Source of the DNA: Leptolyngbya sp. FACHB-261
GTDB lineage: Bacteria > Cyanobacteriota > Cyanobacteriia > FACHB-261
Length of the DNA: 64,000 bases
Direction of reading: 5' to 3'
Assembly: GCF_014696065.1 (NCBI RefSeq)
Contig: NZ_JACJPL010000016.1
Coordinates: 1-64,000, forward strand
Shown here piece by piece: positions 8,279 to 16,300 of the stretch. Numbering within the stretch: position 1 is the stretch's first letter; every line of letters begins with the position of its first letter. A program made the position numbers and the translations under genes. The notes beneath the pieces were generated by a model. The model saw only the letters and a program-made list of their open reading frames with translations. It did no database searches and was not told the origin of the DNA.

Positions 8279-8290
8279 GAGATCGCAAAA

Positions 8291-8950
8291 ATGGCTACAG
8301 TATTGAAAATTGACGCTAGTGCGCGCGTGACCCGTTCTCTCAGTCGAGATCTAACGACTGCATTCACTGAACAATGGTTGAAGTCCAGACCCAACGACAC
8401 CCTCATTACACAGGATGTAGGAATAAATCCACCTCCAGCCATTAGTGAGGCTTGGATTGCCGCCGCTTTCACGGCACCGGAGCAGCGGACTCCCCATCAA
8501 CAGGAAGTACTCAAGATTTCCGACCAACTGCTCGAAGAGCTAGAGCCTGCTAGCCTCATCGTGATTGGTACGCCCATGTACAACTACGGCATGCCAGCAG
8601 CACTAAAAGCTTGGATCGATCAGGTGATTCGCATTGGACGCACCTTTTCATTTGATCTGGCGCGTGGTGAACAACCGATCGAGCCGATTGGGACCGGAAA
8701 AACTCTAGTCATTTTGTCGTCATCGGGGGAAGGCGGATTTGAACTTGGTAGTGTTCAGGCCACTATGAACCATCTTGATCCCCACATCGTGACAGCTTCA
8801 AGACTATTGGGAGTCAGTGAACACCATGTCATTCGCATTGAGTACCAGGAATTTGGGGACGAGCGACATCAAAAATCTATTCAGTCTGCTCATGCCGCGC
8901 TTGCTGGTTTAGTGCAACAACTAACTCAGAACATGGGGGGACTTGACTAG
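8291..8950 (+). CDS. FMN-dependent NADH-azoreductase (AzoR-type)
   Basis: 219-aa flavodoxin-fold enzyme that transfers two electrons from NADH to azo dyes or quinones. Hallmarks: LKIDASARVTRSLSRDLT (FMN phosphate loop), IGTPMYNYGMPAALKAWIDQ (flavin ring contact), ARTFSFDL-like segment, and VILSSSGEGG. Length fits AzoR (about 200 aa). An AGGAGATC site precedes the ATG. Second gene of the VOC operon under the divergent LysR regulator, an arrangement typical of quinone or electrophile stress loci. Confidence 0.9.
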   Translation: MATVLKIDASARVTRSLSRDLTTAFTEQWLKSRPNDTLITQDVGINPPPAISEAWIAAAFTAPEQRTPHQQEVLKISDQLLEELEPASLIVIGTPMYNYGMPAALKAWIDQVIRIGRTFSFDLARGEQPIEPIGTGKTLVILSSSGEGGFELGSVQATMNHLDPHIVTASRLLGVSEHHVIRIEYQEFGDERHQKSIQSAHAALAGLVQQLTQNMGGLD

Positions 8951-9178
8951 GCTGATAGCAGCAAATCAAGCGAATGAGACTGCAATTCAGGGGTTGATTA
9001 ACTCGCAGCTTAAATGATTACTTAACCCATCTCTATACTTCTCAAAATTGATTCTGTATTAGGTCTCAAACGAGGTCACTTATGTCTATTGCGACCATTG
9101 CTCCTTTTGATGCCCCAAACCGCAAAACGATTGCCCAAGGTCATCCAACTGATTGTCAGTCTCCTCACCCGAAAGACG

Positions 9179-9390
9179 TATACGCTTTGACGGTCCTCGG
9201 CGGCGGGCTGGACGACCGCCTCGTTTGGTGCCACCGCCGCACTGGCTCAGGCAGAGGGTGCCACCGTCACGATTACCGGGCGTGACCGGGACAAGCTCGC
9301 GCACGCAGCCTAAACGCTCGGCGCTGTCAAAACAGCGAGCAAGGACGCGCCCGGCGAAATCTCGCGCCTCATTTCCGACTTCATCACTTA
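9179..9390 (+). pseudogene. SDR remnant, GC-rich
   Basis: Pieces of an SDR read TVLGGG and, in a shifted frame, ATAALAQAEGATVTITGRDR, then after a TAA, DAPGEISRLISDFIT. The order matches the nucleotide-binding start of an SDR with much of the coenzyme loop and the whole catalytic domain missing. Base composition jumps to high GC here and stays high to about 11.4 kb, so the fragment came in with the imported block. Not functional. Confidence 0.55.
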
Positions 9391-9405
9391 ACCAGGAGAA
9401 CAAAC

Positions 9406-10068
9406 ATGCACGTTTTAACCGTTTTCGACCATCCGCAACGTAAGAACTTCCCCGGAGCGGTGCTCGACGCTTTCGTCGAAGGCGTCGTCCAGGCCGGTCA
9501 CACGGCGGAGGTCGCCGACCTGCACGCCGAGGGCTTCGACCCGCGCTTCACCGTCGAGGACCACGCGCACTTCTGGGGCGGACCGCGGCCCGCCGAAATC
9601 GCTCGGGAACAGGCGCGCGTCGACGCCGCGGACGCGATCGTGCTCGTCTTTCCGGTCTACTGGTGGTCGTTCCCCGCCCTGCTCAAGGGTTGGATCGACC
9701 GCGTGTTCACAACCGGTTGGGCCTATTCGCTCGACGCGAAATCCAACAGCCGGGGGCACCTGAGCGGCAAGCCGGTCATGCTGATCGGCACCGGTGGAAC
9801 ACGCCAAGCCACCTACGACAAGTACGGCTACGGCGACGCGCTGCGCACGCAAATCGAAGTCGGCATTTTCAACTTTTGCGGCATGACTGACGTCGAGACG
9901 CACCTGCTGCTCGACGTCGACGGTGAGGCCAACGCGGAGCGTCGGGCAGGGTATTTGGTCGACGCCCGCGCGCTCGGGGCCGGGCTGGTCGCGCCCGACC
10001 GCGTTCCTACGGGCGTGCAACACGGTCCTAAGCGCGTGCAACACGATGCCGGGCATTCGAGCACCTAA
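9406..10068 (+). CDS. NAD(P)H dehydrogenase (quinone)/flavodoxin-fold oxidoreductase
   Basis: 220 aa. MHVLTVFDHPQRKNFPGAVL is the N-terminus of the NQO1/KefF-like family. AIVLVFPVYWWSFPALLKGW followed by IDRVFTTGWAYSL is the flavin/quinone-site signature, and VMLIGTGGTRQATYDKYGYG follows. The enzyme would reduce quinones with NAD(P)H via FMN or FAD. An AGGAGA site sits 8 bp before the ATG. Codon use is strongly GC-biased, unlike the neighbouring cyanobacterial-looking genes, which points to transfer from a high-GC donor. The tail after residue 200 (…VPTGVQHGPKRVQHDAGH) is repetitive and may be aberrant. Confidence 0.85.
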   Translation: MHVLTVFDHPQRKNFPGAVLDAFVEGVVQAGHTAEVADLHAEGFDPRFTVEDHAHFWGGPRPAEIAREQARVDAADAIVLVFPVYWWSFPALLKGWIDRVFTTGWAYSLDAKSNSRGHLSGKPVMLIGTGGTRQATYDKYGYGDALRTQIEVGIFNFCGMTDVETHLLLDVDGEANAERRAGYLVDARALGAGLVAPDRVPTGVQHGPKRVQHDAGHSST

Positions 10069-10175
10069 TGAGCGTTCGACGCCCAGACTTGGCTTATGAG
10101 CCCACTACGATTGGAGCCGACTTAACGGACGCTCGCAATTTTCACGACCACTAGAGCCTTAAAGGAGATAAAGCT

Positions 10176-10601
10176 ATGGCTAATGAGACACTGCAGACAC
10201 CAGCGCAAGGTCAGATTTGCCGCTCGATGGCCGGCCTCGGCAACTACAACTACGCCGCCGATGGACGGAGCGGCGTCGCTGCCCTCGCCGGCAACCTCCG
10301 TGGAGGGGTCCACTTCCGCCAGATCGGAGAGTTCCGCGACTTGGGAGACGGTCGCTTGGAGGGGGAGTTCGAACACATGTTCGTCACTGAAGATGGGTCG
10401 ACGCTGCGGACACGCGACAAGAGCTGGGGCGTAGCCGTTCCGGGTACCGATTATATCGTCGGCGGTGCCGCCTACACTGTGGTCGAAGGAACCGGCGAGT
10501 TCCAAGATTTCAAAGGCACATTCCGCTCCTGGGGCACATTCGCTCCGAAGGAAGGCAAAGCGATCTTGCGCTACGAAGGGCAGATCTGCCGACCGGACTA
10601 G
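10176..10601 (+). CDS. Hypothetical beta-barrel protein, GC-rich
   Basis: 141 aa, no signal peptide. Alternating short strands with many Gly (GLGNYNYAADGRSGVAALAG, VGGAAYTVVEGTGEFQDFKG, RSWGTFAPKEGKAILRYEGQ) suggest a small all-beta barrel of lipocalin or allene-oxide-cyclase-like type; I cannot name a family with confidence. Preceded by AAGGAGATA at good spacing. It belongs to the imported GC-rich block. Confidence 0.6.
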   Translation: MANETLQTPAQGQICRSMAGLGNYNYAADGRSGVAALAGNLRGGVHFRQIGEFRDLGDGRLEGEFEHMFVTEDGSTLRTRDKSWGVAVPGTDYIVGGAAYTVVEGTGEFQDFKGTFRSWGTFAPKEGKAILRYEGQICRPD

Positions 10602-10972
10602 TCTCACTGCGCTTCTTCAGCTTCGCCTCCGTGAAATTCACTGACCCGAGTACTCACGGCCTTGAACTTGCTCCTGTCCACTGCCGCGAGCCCCCCGAGA
10701 AAACAGGCCGATCTCCTGACGGAGCACGACCTTCGCCCCGGGCGCTTGGACAGCATCTCGCGGATGGTGGCTGCGAGGTAACAGTCGTGAACGGTTTGAG
10801 GACAAGTCCTATCCCGGGCTTAGCTGAGGCCCGGCTGAGGCGAAGCAGCAGCGGGCGGCATGAGCGGGGCGGCGGCTTGACCAAGTCGGAGGACTTGATA
10901 CTGCTATGCCGCCGCCGCAGTTGGAGGGAGACATCAGCGCATTGGATTGAAGCACCTATATGGAGGAGCGAG
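10602..10972. other. GC-rich stretch without a recognised gene
   Basis: The plus-strand frame is open here and joins the downstream NTF2-like gene, but composition is low-complexity Arg/Ser/Pro-rich and shows no family signature. Probably relic or leader sequence of the imported block. Confidence 0.4.
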
Positions 10973-11413
10973 ATGGAAGAGCGAGTGGCTGACCTCAGGG
11001 CGATCAGGGACCTCATTGAACGCCAGTTCTCGAGCATGAGCTGGTCGGTGGGAGGAGGACCTGACACGGCTATGTTCAAAAGTGCCTTCCTCCCGGGCGC
11101 GCCGCTTTATCCGTCCGCCCGTCCCGTTTCGGTGAAGTCGCTCGAGGAGTTCACAGAGCGCATGGGCGAACTCGCTCGAACGACGCTGACGTCCCTCCAT
11201 GAGCGGGTGATCGGAACGCAGATATTGGTCTTCGGCAATGTCGCGGTGGCCGTAGCAGCCTGTGAGAACACGGAAAACCAAGGCGAGGTCAACCGCAATG
11301 TGGAGATGTTGCTGCTCGTCAAAAGCGAGGGGCATTGGAAGATAGCGGCGCAGGCTTGGGACAAGGAAACGAACAGCGTGCCGATACCAGCCGAACTACT
11401 GGTGGACTTCTGA
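10973..11413 (+). CDS. NTF2/SnoaL-like (DUF4440-type) protein, GC-rich
   Basis: 146 aa from the ATG at 10973, chosen because GGAGG lies 6-10 bases upstream and the fold begins there (ADLRAIRDLIERQF). The C-terminal strands ILVFGNVAVAVAACENTENQ and MLLLVKSEGHWKIAAQAWDK are the classical ending of DUF4440 proteins. A longer open frame to 10631 has no family signal. Function open: a stand-alone small-molecule-binding or enzymatic barrel. Confidence 0.65.
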   Translation: MEERVADLRAIRDLIERQFSSMSWSVGGGPDTAMFKSAFLPGAPLYPSARPVSVKSLEEFTERMGELARTTLTSLHERVIGTQILVFGNVAVAVAACENTENQGEVNRNVEMLLLVKSEGHWKIAAQAWDKETNSVPIPAELLVDF

Positions 11414-11524
11414 CCCGGTGCTCAGAAGCGCGGCAGCCAAAAGAGTGACCCTACCCCAATAAATAGTACCGATGGATTCAACCGGTCGATGCAACACGTT
11501 CCGTTCAATCAATTTGAAGAGGGC

Positions 11525-11642
11525 GATGAATTCTGTTTGCCAGCTCGGGCGGTGTAAAGACCTCATCGCTGGACAAGTTGGCGATGCATGTCAATACATC
11601 CCGGTTACGTCCGCGCAGCGTAAAACTGGCTTGAATAGTCAT
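11525..11642 (-). pseudogene. N-terminal fragment of a restriction-modification DNA methyltransferase
   Basis: The minus strand reads MTIQASFTLRGRNRDVLTCI, then ANLSSDEVFTPPELAN before the resemblance stops. The words DVLTxIANLSxDEVFTPPxxAN recur at the start of Eco57I-like or type III adenine methylase/restriction proteins, from memory. Only about 40 codons remain, cut on the 3' side and abutting a MerA-like fragment on the other strand, so it is a breakpoint relic. Confidence 0.45.
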
Positions 11643-11654
11643 GAGAGGGGGGTG

Positions 11655-12324
11655 CAGCTGCACCTGGGAGTGAAACCGATCAAGGTGGACGGCGGACAAA
11701 AGCGACTGACTCTGAGCGACGGGGCGGAACTGGCGTATGATGCGCTTCTGATCGCGACTGGACGTAAGGTGCATGTGGACGGGATGGGGCTAGAGGCCGC
11801 CGGGGTGAAGTTCAGTGCCGCTGCGGTCGAAGCTGACGACCATCTCCGGACGGCGAACCACGCAGTGTACGCCGCTGGGGACGTAGCACGACTGGAGAAG
11901 TACACCCATGCGGCGCACACGACGGGCGAACTGGCGGTGGCAAACGCGCTGGACGGAGCCGGAAAGCGCGTTGCGGATCTGGTCATTCCCCGCTGTACCT
12001 ACACTGACCCGGAAGTGGCTCAAGTTGGGATTACTCCGCAGGAAGCGGCAAAACAGGGGATCGCCATCAACACCCATCGCCTGGAGTTAGCAAAAGTTGA
12101 GCGGGCAGTAATTGATGGGGAGACAGACGGATTTGCCGCTTTGCACACCCACAACGGGATCACCGTGGGGGCAACTTTTGTGGCTGCTCATGCAGGCAGT
12201 CCGTGCCGCTGCTAACCCTGGCAGGGATGCAGAAGATGTCACCATCCGAGTTGGCAGCAGTAATCTACTGCTTCCCCACTCAGATCGAGGCAATTCAGCA
12301 GGTTGCCGCTCAAGCCAGCTGATA
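11655..12324 (+). pseudogene. MerA/dihydrolipoamide-dehydrogenase-like flavoprotein, truncated and frameshifted
   Basis: C-terminal two thirds of a class I pyridine nucleotide-disulfide oxidoreductase. Visible are LSDGAELAYDALLIATGRKV (NAD domain), HAVYAAGDVARLEKYTHAAH (FAD-binding ATG/GD motif), and the dimerisation domain RCTYTDPEVAQVGITPQEAA through GATFVAAHAG. At about 12195 the frame shifts and continues as MQKMSPSELAAVIYCFPTQI to a stop near 12324. The N-terminal FAD domain with the redox-active CxxxxC is absent, so it cannot be active. The end resembles mercuric-reductase-like cyanobacterial proteins. It directly precedes the EamA gene. Confidence 0.75.
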
Positions 12325-12375
12325 GCCGAAACAGCCGGGTTCCAGCATTTTCTACCACCAGGTCACAAGGATTCT

Positions 12376-13317
12376 GTGCTGAAAACATCAACACCTGAAA
12401 CAGCCATTGGAGCTTCTCAACGCAGGTTAGGGCTAGCGGCGGTACTTTTCGCAGTCGTGCTCTGGGCAGTCGCTGCCAACATGATCAGTAGCTTGCTTGT
12501 CGCAGGCGTGAATCCTTTTGAACTGGCAGTATCGAGTGTGGTGATCGCCACCTTTGGTCTTGCTGTTGTGAATAGCTTCAGGATGAAACCAGAAGCGAAA
12601 GCAATGAATTGGCAGCAGTTTATTCTGGGCTTGTTGTTTGCTGGCTTAATAGGAGCAAATTACCTGGCGATCGCCCATCTTCCAGTTGCTGTTGCGATTT
12701 TACTGCTGTTTACATCGCCTCTGATGGTCGTGATATGGACAGCCTTGACAACGCGGCGGATGCCCAGGGGATCGGTACTTGCAGCAATGCTTTTATTGAT
12801 TGTCGGCGTTGTGCTGGTGTCGAAGGTAGTGGAGAGTAACCTCAGTGAATTTAATGGGTTTGGCATTGTCATCGGTCTATCAAGCGCTGTGTTCTTCACC
12901 GCTTATAACCTGCAAGGTGAGCGAGTTGGACATTCAGATGAAACCCTTGGAGTGATGCTGAAAACGTTTGCAGTTGCCAGCGTCTTCTGGCTTGCCTATC
13001 AGGTAACGCAAGGAGTCCCTGAGACGTTGCTTGAGCCGGAAAACATGTGGAAAATCCTTTATGTCGGCATTGCTGGAACCACCCTTCCTTATTCCCTCTT
13101 CTTCTGGGGTATCCAACGCGTTCAGACTGAACGAGCTGTGGTGATTGCAACGCTTGAACCCGTGATTGCTTTTGCGCTGGCATGGCTGTGGTTTGGTCAG
13201 ACGCTAACGCTTCTGCAACTCGTCGGCGGTAGCCTGATTATCCTTGCGGTCACGGCATTGCAACTCATCAAGCCATCGTCACAAGTCACTGCAAAAACCG
13301 AGCGACAGGGTTTCTGA
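12376..13317 (+). CDS. EamA-family (DMT superfamily) transporter
   Basis: About 313 aa from the GTG at 12376, chosen because the first transmembrane helix begins soon after; the frame upstream crosses the MerA relic. About ten hydrophobic helices in two EamA repeats: RLGLAAVLFAVVLWAVAANM opens the first, GFGIVIGLSSAVFFTAYNLQ the second. The last helices carry the typical ATLEPVIAFALAWLWFGQTL. Such proteins export metabolites or amino acids across the inner membrane; substrate unknown. Its 3' end is duplicated at 13929-14091. Confidence 0.85.
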   Translation: MLKTSTPETAIGASQRRLGLAAVLFAVVLWAVAANMISSLLVAGVNPFELAVSSVVIATFGLAVVNSFRMKPEAKAMNWQQFILGLLFAGLIGANYLAIAHLPVAVAILLLFTSPLMVVIWTALTTRRMPRGSVLAAMLLLIVGVVLVSKVVESNLSEFNGFGIVIGLSSAVFFTAYNLQGERVGHSDETLGVMLKTFAVASVFWLAYQVTQGVPETLLEPENMWKILYVGIAGTTLPYSLFFWGIQRVQTERAVVIATLEPVIAFALAWLWFGQTLTLLQLVGGSLIILAVTALQLIKPSSQVTAKTERQGF

Positions 13318-13408
13318 AGGAGTAACGCTCAAGACCTTGCACAGTGAATTCGACTTTTTGCTGCAATGATTCAGCGTCGAGTCACAAAGAAGCCTTCCTA
13401 TCAACATT

Positions 13409-13831
13409 ATGGAAAACACCATGAAGATATCTGACATGACGCTTGAGCAGATTAAGACTGACCCTGACCCTTATCAACCTTTTCTTCTATCTCAAGGCAT
13501 TCAGGTTGGGAACCTCCTGTTTATATCAGGACAAGCGGGTTATGCGGACGACGGAAAAATTGTTACGGGTAGCTTCCGCGCTCAAGGCGAGCAGGCTTTT
13601 TCAAACCTCGATCGCGCCCTCGTCGCTGGCGGTTCTAATCTCAGCCATGTCGCTAAAGTAACCATCTTCCTGACAGATATGAGTAACTTTGGTGCGATCG
13701 TCGAACTCCGCCGCCAGTATTTCAGCCCTCCCTATCCCGCCGATAGCATTGTCGAAGTGTCCAGCCTCTCCACGCCCGAAGCGATGATTGAAATTGAAGC
13801 GATCGCGGTAGTAATTGAGAGTACGTCATGA
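13409..13831 (+). CDS. RidA family (YjgF/YER057c/UK114) protein
   Basis: 140-aa trimeric enamine/imine deaminase-type protein. FLLSQGIQVGNLLFISGQAG is the family start and SNLSHVAKVTIFLTDMSNFG with YPADSIVEVSSL covers the ligand pocket. Members remove reactive 2-aminoacrylate or act in amine catabolism. Two Met (13409, 13421) are possible starts. The gene sits between the complete EamA transporter and a duplicated piece of its 3' end, so it was either inserted or enclosed by a duplication. Confidence 0.85.
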   Translation: MENTMKISDMTLEQIKTDPDPYQPFLLSQGIQVGNLLFISGQAGYADDGKIVTGSFRAQGEQAFSNLDRALVAGGSNLSHVAKVTIFLTDMSNFGAIVELRRQYFSPPYPADSIVEVSSLSTPEAMIEIEAIAVVIESTS

Positions 13832-13928
13832 CGCTGGTTCAACCATTACAGCGCTTTTCAGATTAGTAAGCCACAGGAAGACATTAAGCAGTAGCTCGTT
13901 GAACTGCTAGTTCGTGTGGCTTATTCAA

Positions 13929-14091
13929 GGGTATCCAACGCGTTCAGACTGAACGGCCTGTGGTGATTGAACGCTCGAACCCGTGATTGCTTTTGCGCTG
14001 GCATGGCTGTGGTTTGGTCAGACGCTAACGTTTTTGCAACTCATCGGCGGCATCCTGATTATTCTTGCTGTTACTGTGCTGCAACTGATGT
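13929..14091 (+). pseudogene. Duplicated 3' fragment of the EamA transporter
   Basis: About 163 bp match 13109-13271 closely (GGTATCCAACGCGTTCAGAC and GCATGGCTGTGGTTTGGTCA occur in both), with scattered substitutions and a short deletion near 13967 that breaks the frame. Non-functional copy. It runs straight into the inverted-repeat element at 14087. Confidence 0.85.
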
Positions 14092-14308
14092 GAGCGAGCA
14101 AAAGATCTGGCGCAATTTGCAAATGAGTGGCGTAATCTTGCAAGGCTAGCACCTGTCAGCATTCTAGGCTTTTGGCCTACTTCTAAGCTGTGCTGTTTAA
14201 CCACAGGTTATCCCAGGTCATCACAAGCCAGAACGTTGGGCTGAAAGGATATTGACCCATTGCGTCACTCATTTGCAAATTGCGCCAGATCTTTTGCTCG
14301 CTCACATC
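14087..14308. mobile_element. MITE-like element with 49-bp inverted repeats
   Basis: Arms 14087-14135 and 14260-14308 are inverted copies with about two mismatches over 49 bases (GATGTGAGCGAGCAAAAGAT at the outer edge). The 124-bp interior has no gene; it holds a small AGGC/GCCT hairpin. Either a non-autonomous element or an inverted duplication. It lies between the EamA copy and the AraC pseudogene. Confidence 0.65.
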
Positions 14309-14335
14309 TGTAGGACGCAACATTAAATTGCTTTT

Positions 14336-14984
14336 ATGGCAAACAACGCAGCACAAATTTCGGTTCATGCATGGAAAGCGGATGGTATCTTACTAGAGCG
14401 ATATGCTTACACATCAGGTTCCGTAGAACCGCTTCCCAGACATTCCCACGAAGAGTATCAGTTTGGTTTGAGTTTAACTATCAAGGTGAGTATCACTATC
14501 ACGGCGCGTACTATGCCATCCCTAGTGGAAGTTTGAGCGCGATCCGTTCGGGCGAGGTATATGCGCCAAGCGATCGCACCGATCTGCCAGCACCTGCCCA
14601 TTTTGCGATGCTACACATCAGACCAACGTGGTTACACACGATTGCGGCTGAAATGGCCGAAAAGTTTGTCAGTCTTCCCTTCTTCTCAACAGCATTTCTT
14701 ACCGATGCGAAATTGAATCGTTTGTTCTTAGCGTTGCAAGTAGCAGTGGATCAGAAAAATTCTAACTTGGAGCACGATGAAGCACTGTGGGACTTTCTCT
14801 CCTATCCAATCAGGCGCTACGCCTCAAATAGCCCTTCTGTTCGTTTTTTGAAGTCAAGCTATGCGGCTGTAAGGCTTGCTTGTGACTATCTTCATGCTTA
14901 CTACGGCAGTGATATTTCTTGAAACACATTGGCAGCGATCGCTGGCTTAAGTCACTTTCATTTTTGCCGTGTCTTTCGCAAAGC
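14336..14984 (+). pseudogene. AraC-family regulator, frameshifted and stopped
   Basis: N-terminal cupin sensor starts MANNAAQISVHAWKADGILL and reaches HSHEEYQFGLS. One base is missing near 14475, after which the sensor goes on in another frame (YQGEYHYHGAYYAIPSGSLS, GEVYAPSDRTDLPAPAHFAM). The linker and first DNA-binding helix follow (AAVRLACDYLHAYYGSDIS), then an in-frame TGA at 14920, then TLAAIAGLSHFHFCRVFRKA. Beyond FRKA the sequence becomes an SDR fragment and the second helix-turn-helix is missing. Three separate lesions make it a clear pseudogene. Confidence 0.8.
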
Positions 14985-15109
14985 TGATGTCCGAAGTGAG
15001 GAAGATGTAAAAGCGTTTGTGAATGGTTGCGTTAAGCAGTATGGGCGCATCGACATTGCTTTCAACAACGCATTCAATATTGTGGCGTTTATCACAGCGA
15101 TTTCACCAT
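14985..15109 (+). pseudogene. SDR internal fragment fused to the AraC remnant
   Basis: In frame with the end of the AraC remnant come DVRSEEDVKAFVNGCVKQYG and RIDIAFNNA, the stretch from the cofactor pocket to the NNAG motif of a classical SDR. It then degrades and stops at 15109. The junction near 14985 is a clean illegitimate fusion of two gene relics. Confidence 0.7.
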
Positions 15110-15172
15110 AGTAGATAACGACTGAGGCATAAGTACCTATCCACTTGAAACGATGTTTATAAATTGCACACG

Positions 15173-16081
15173 TTATGCCGAGTACTGCGTCTGTTCTTTG
15201 GTGCTTCTTACTTGGCTTGCATAACGGCCTGGTGACTCGCCAAAGAGTCGACGATACTCGCGATTAAATTGCGACGGGCTGGAATAGCCCACGGCATATC
15301 CAGTGCCAGCAACATCTGTGACTTGGCTCGCAAGCAGACGCCTTGCCTCCTGAAGACGAATACACTTCTGGTATTCGAGCGGACTCATAGCAGTGATTTC
15401 ACGAAAATGGCGATTCAGGGTTGAAACACTCATCCCTGCAACTTTGGCTAATGCCTCTGCCGTATAGTCAGTCGAGTAGTGTTCGTGCAACCACGCAATC
15501 GCCCTACCAACCTGTGACAGTCGGCTGCTTGCTTGACTTGCCGCATGCAATGACCGACCCCACGGGCCAACGTAGAGTCGATAGAGCAGTTCCTGCTCGT
15601 ATAACGGTGCCAGGACGTCGATATGCTGACTATTGTCGAGTAATTGCGCCAGCCTGAAGGCTGCATCAACAACTTCAGGCGTGGCGGTTCCTACCTGAAG
15701 TCCCCGATCGCTCCCTTGCGTGACATTGGGCATCACCGTTGCTCGGATAGCGATTTCGGCAAGCGTTGGGTGGTGTAGATCAAGACATAGTGCAAGATAC
15801 GGACTCTCAGGAAGCGCCTCCAAAACGGTGCCAACAACAGGCAGATCGACGGTAACAAGGAAGCAATCGCCTGGTTCGTACTCAGAAGTCTTCTCACCGA
15901 AGAACACCTGCTTTCGACCTGAGACAACCAAGCAGAATATAGGGTGATAGATTGCAGGCGTCCGAGTTGTGGAATGGTCGGCACGAAAAATAGAAAGCCG
16001 AGGCACGACGGTAGGCTCCATTTGTTCCGACGCGAAGCTGTGGCGCGAAAGAATCTGAGCAAGTTCATGCAGTGTATTCAT
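15173..16081 (-). CDS. AraC-family transcriptional regulator (AraC_N type)
   Basis: 302 aa, intact. The N-terminal AraC_N sensor contains AIYHPIFCLVVSGRKQVFFG and YEPGDCFLVTVDLPVVGTVL. The C-terminal domain has two helix-turn-helices: YTAEALAKVAGMSVSTLNRH and VAGTGYAVGYSSPSQFNREY, ending RLFGESPGRYASQV. It is divergent from the SDR at 16301 with a 220-bp gap, a common arrangement where the AraC protein activates the oxidoreductase in response to aldehydes or alcohols. Its stop codon overlaps a GTTATGC heptamer, but the dyad beyond is too poor to call attC. Confidence 0.9.
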   Translation of the reverse strand: MNTLHELAQILSRHSFASEQMEPTVVPRLSIFRADHSTTRTPAIYHPIFCLVVSGRKQVFFGEKTSEYEPGDCFLVTVDLPVVGTVLEALPESPYLALCLDLHHPTLAEIAIRATVMPNVTQGSDRGLQVGTATPEVVDAAFRLAQLLDNSQHIDVLAPLYEQELLYRLYVGPWGRSLHAASQASSRLSQVGRAIAWLHEHYSTDYTAEALAKVAGMSVSTLNRHFREITAMSPLEYQKCIRLQEARRLLASQVTDVAGTGYAVGYSSPSQFNREYRRLFGESPGRYASQVRSTKEQTQYSA

Positions 16082-16300
16082 GATGATCCACCACTATTGA
16101 AGCCAGAGAACTGCTTAATTTTATCAGGCTTGAGCGAATTGAGCAGTATTTTGAGCGAATCGTTGATTGTCTTATAGCCTGAAAATGCCACAATTGCAGG
16201 TAATGAAGTGAAGCTTCTAGCAAATTGCATCTGCGTTCTTAGTCAAGATGGAGCGAAATATGCAATTTAAAGAAAACATAATTTTGGAAGGAGTCATAGC

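Noticed and set aside
9406-10064. Long minus-strand frames opposite the quinone reductase
   Set aside because: Shadow frames produced by high GC content; no family signal, whereas the plus strand has clear flavodoxin-type motifs.
15113-15178. Possible attC site after the AraC gene (AGATAAC...GTTATGC)
   Set aside because: The gene stop overlaps the heptamer as in cassettes, but the site is short (66 bp), the other core does not match GTTRRRY and the inner arms do not pair convincingly.
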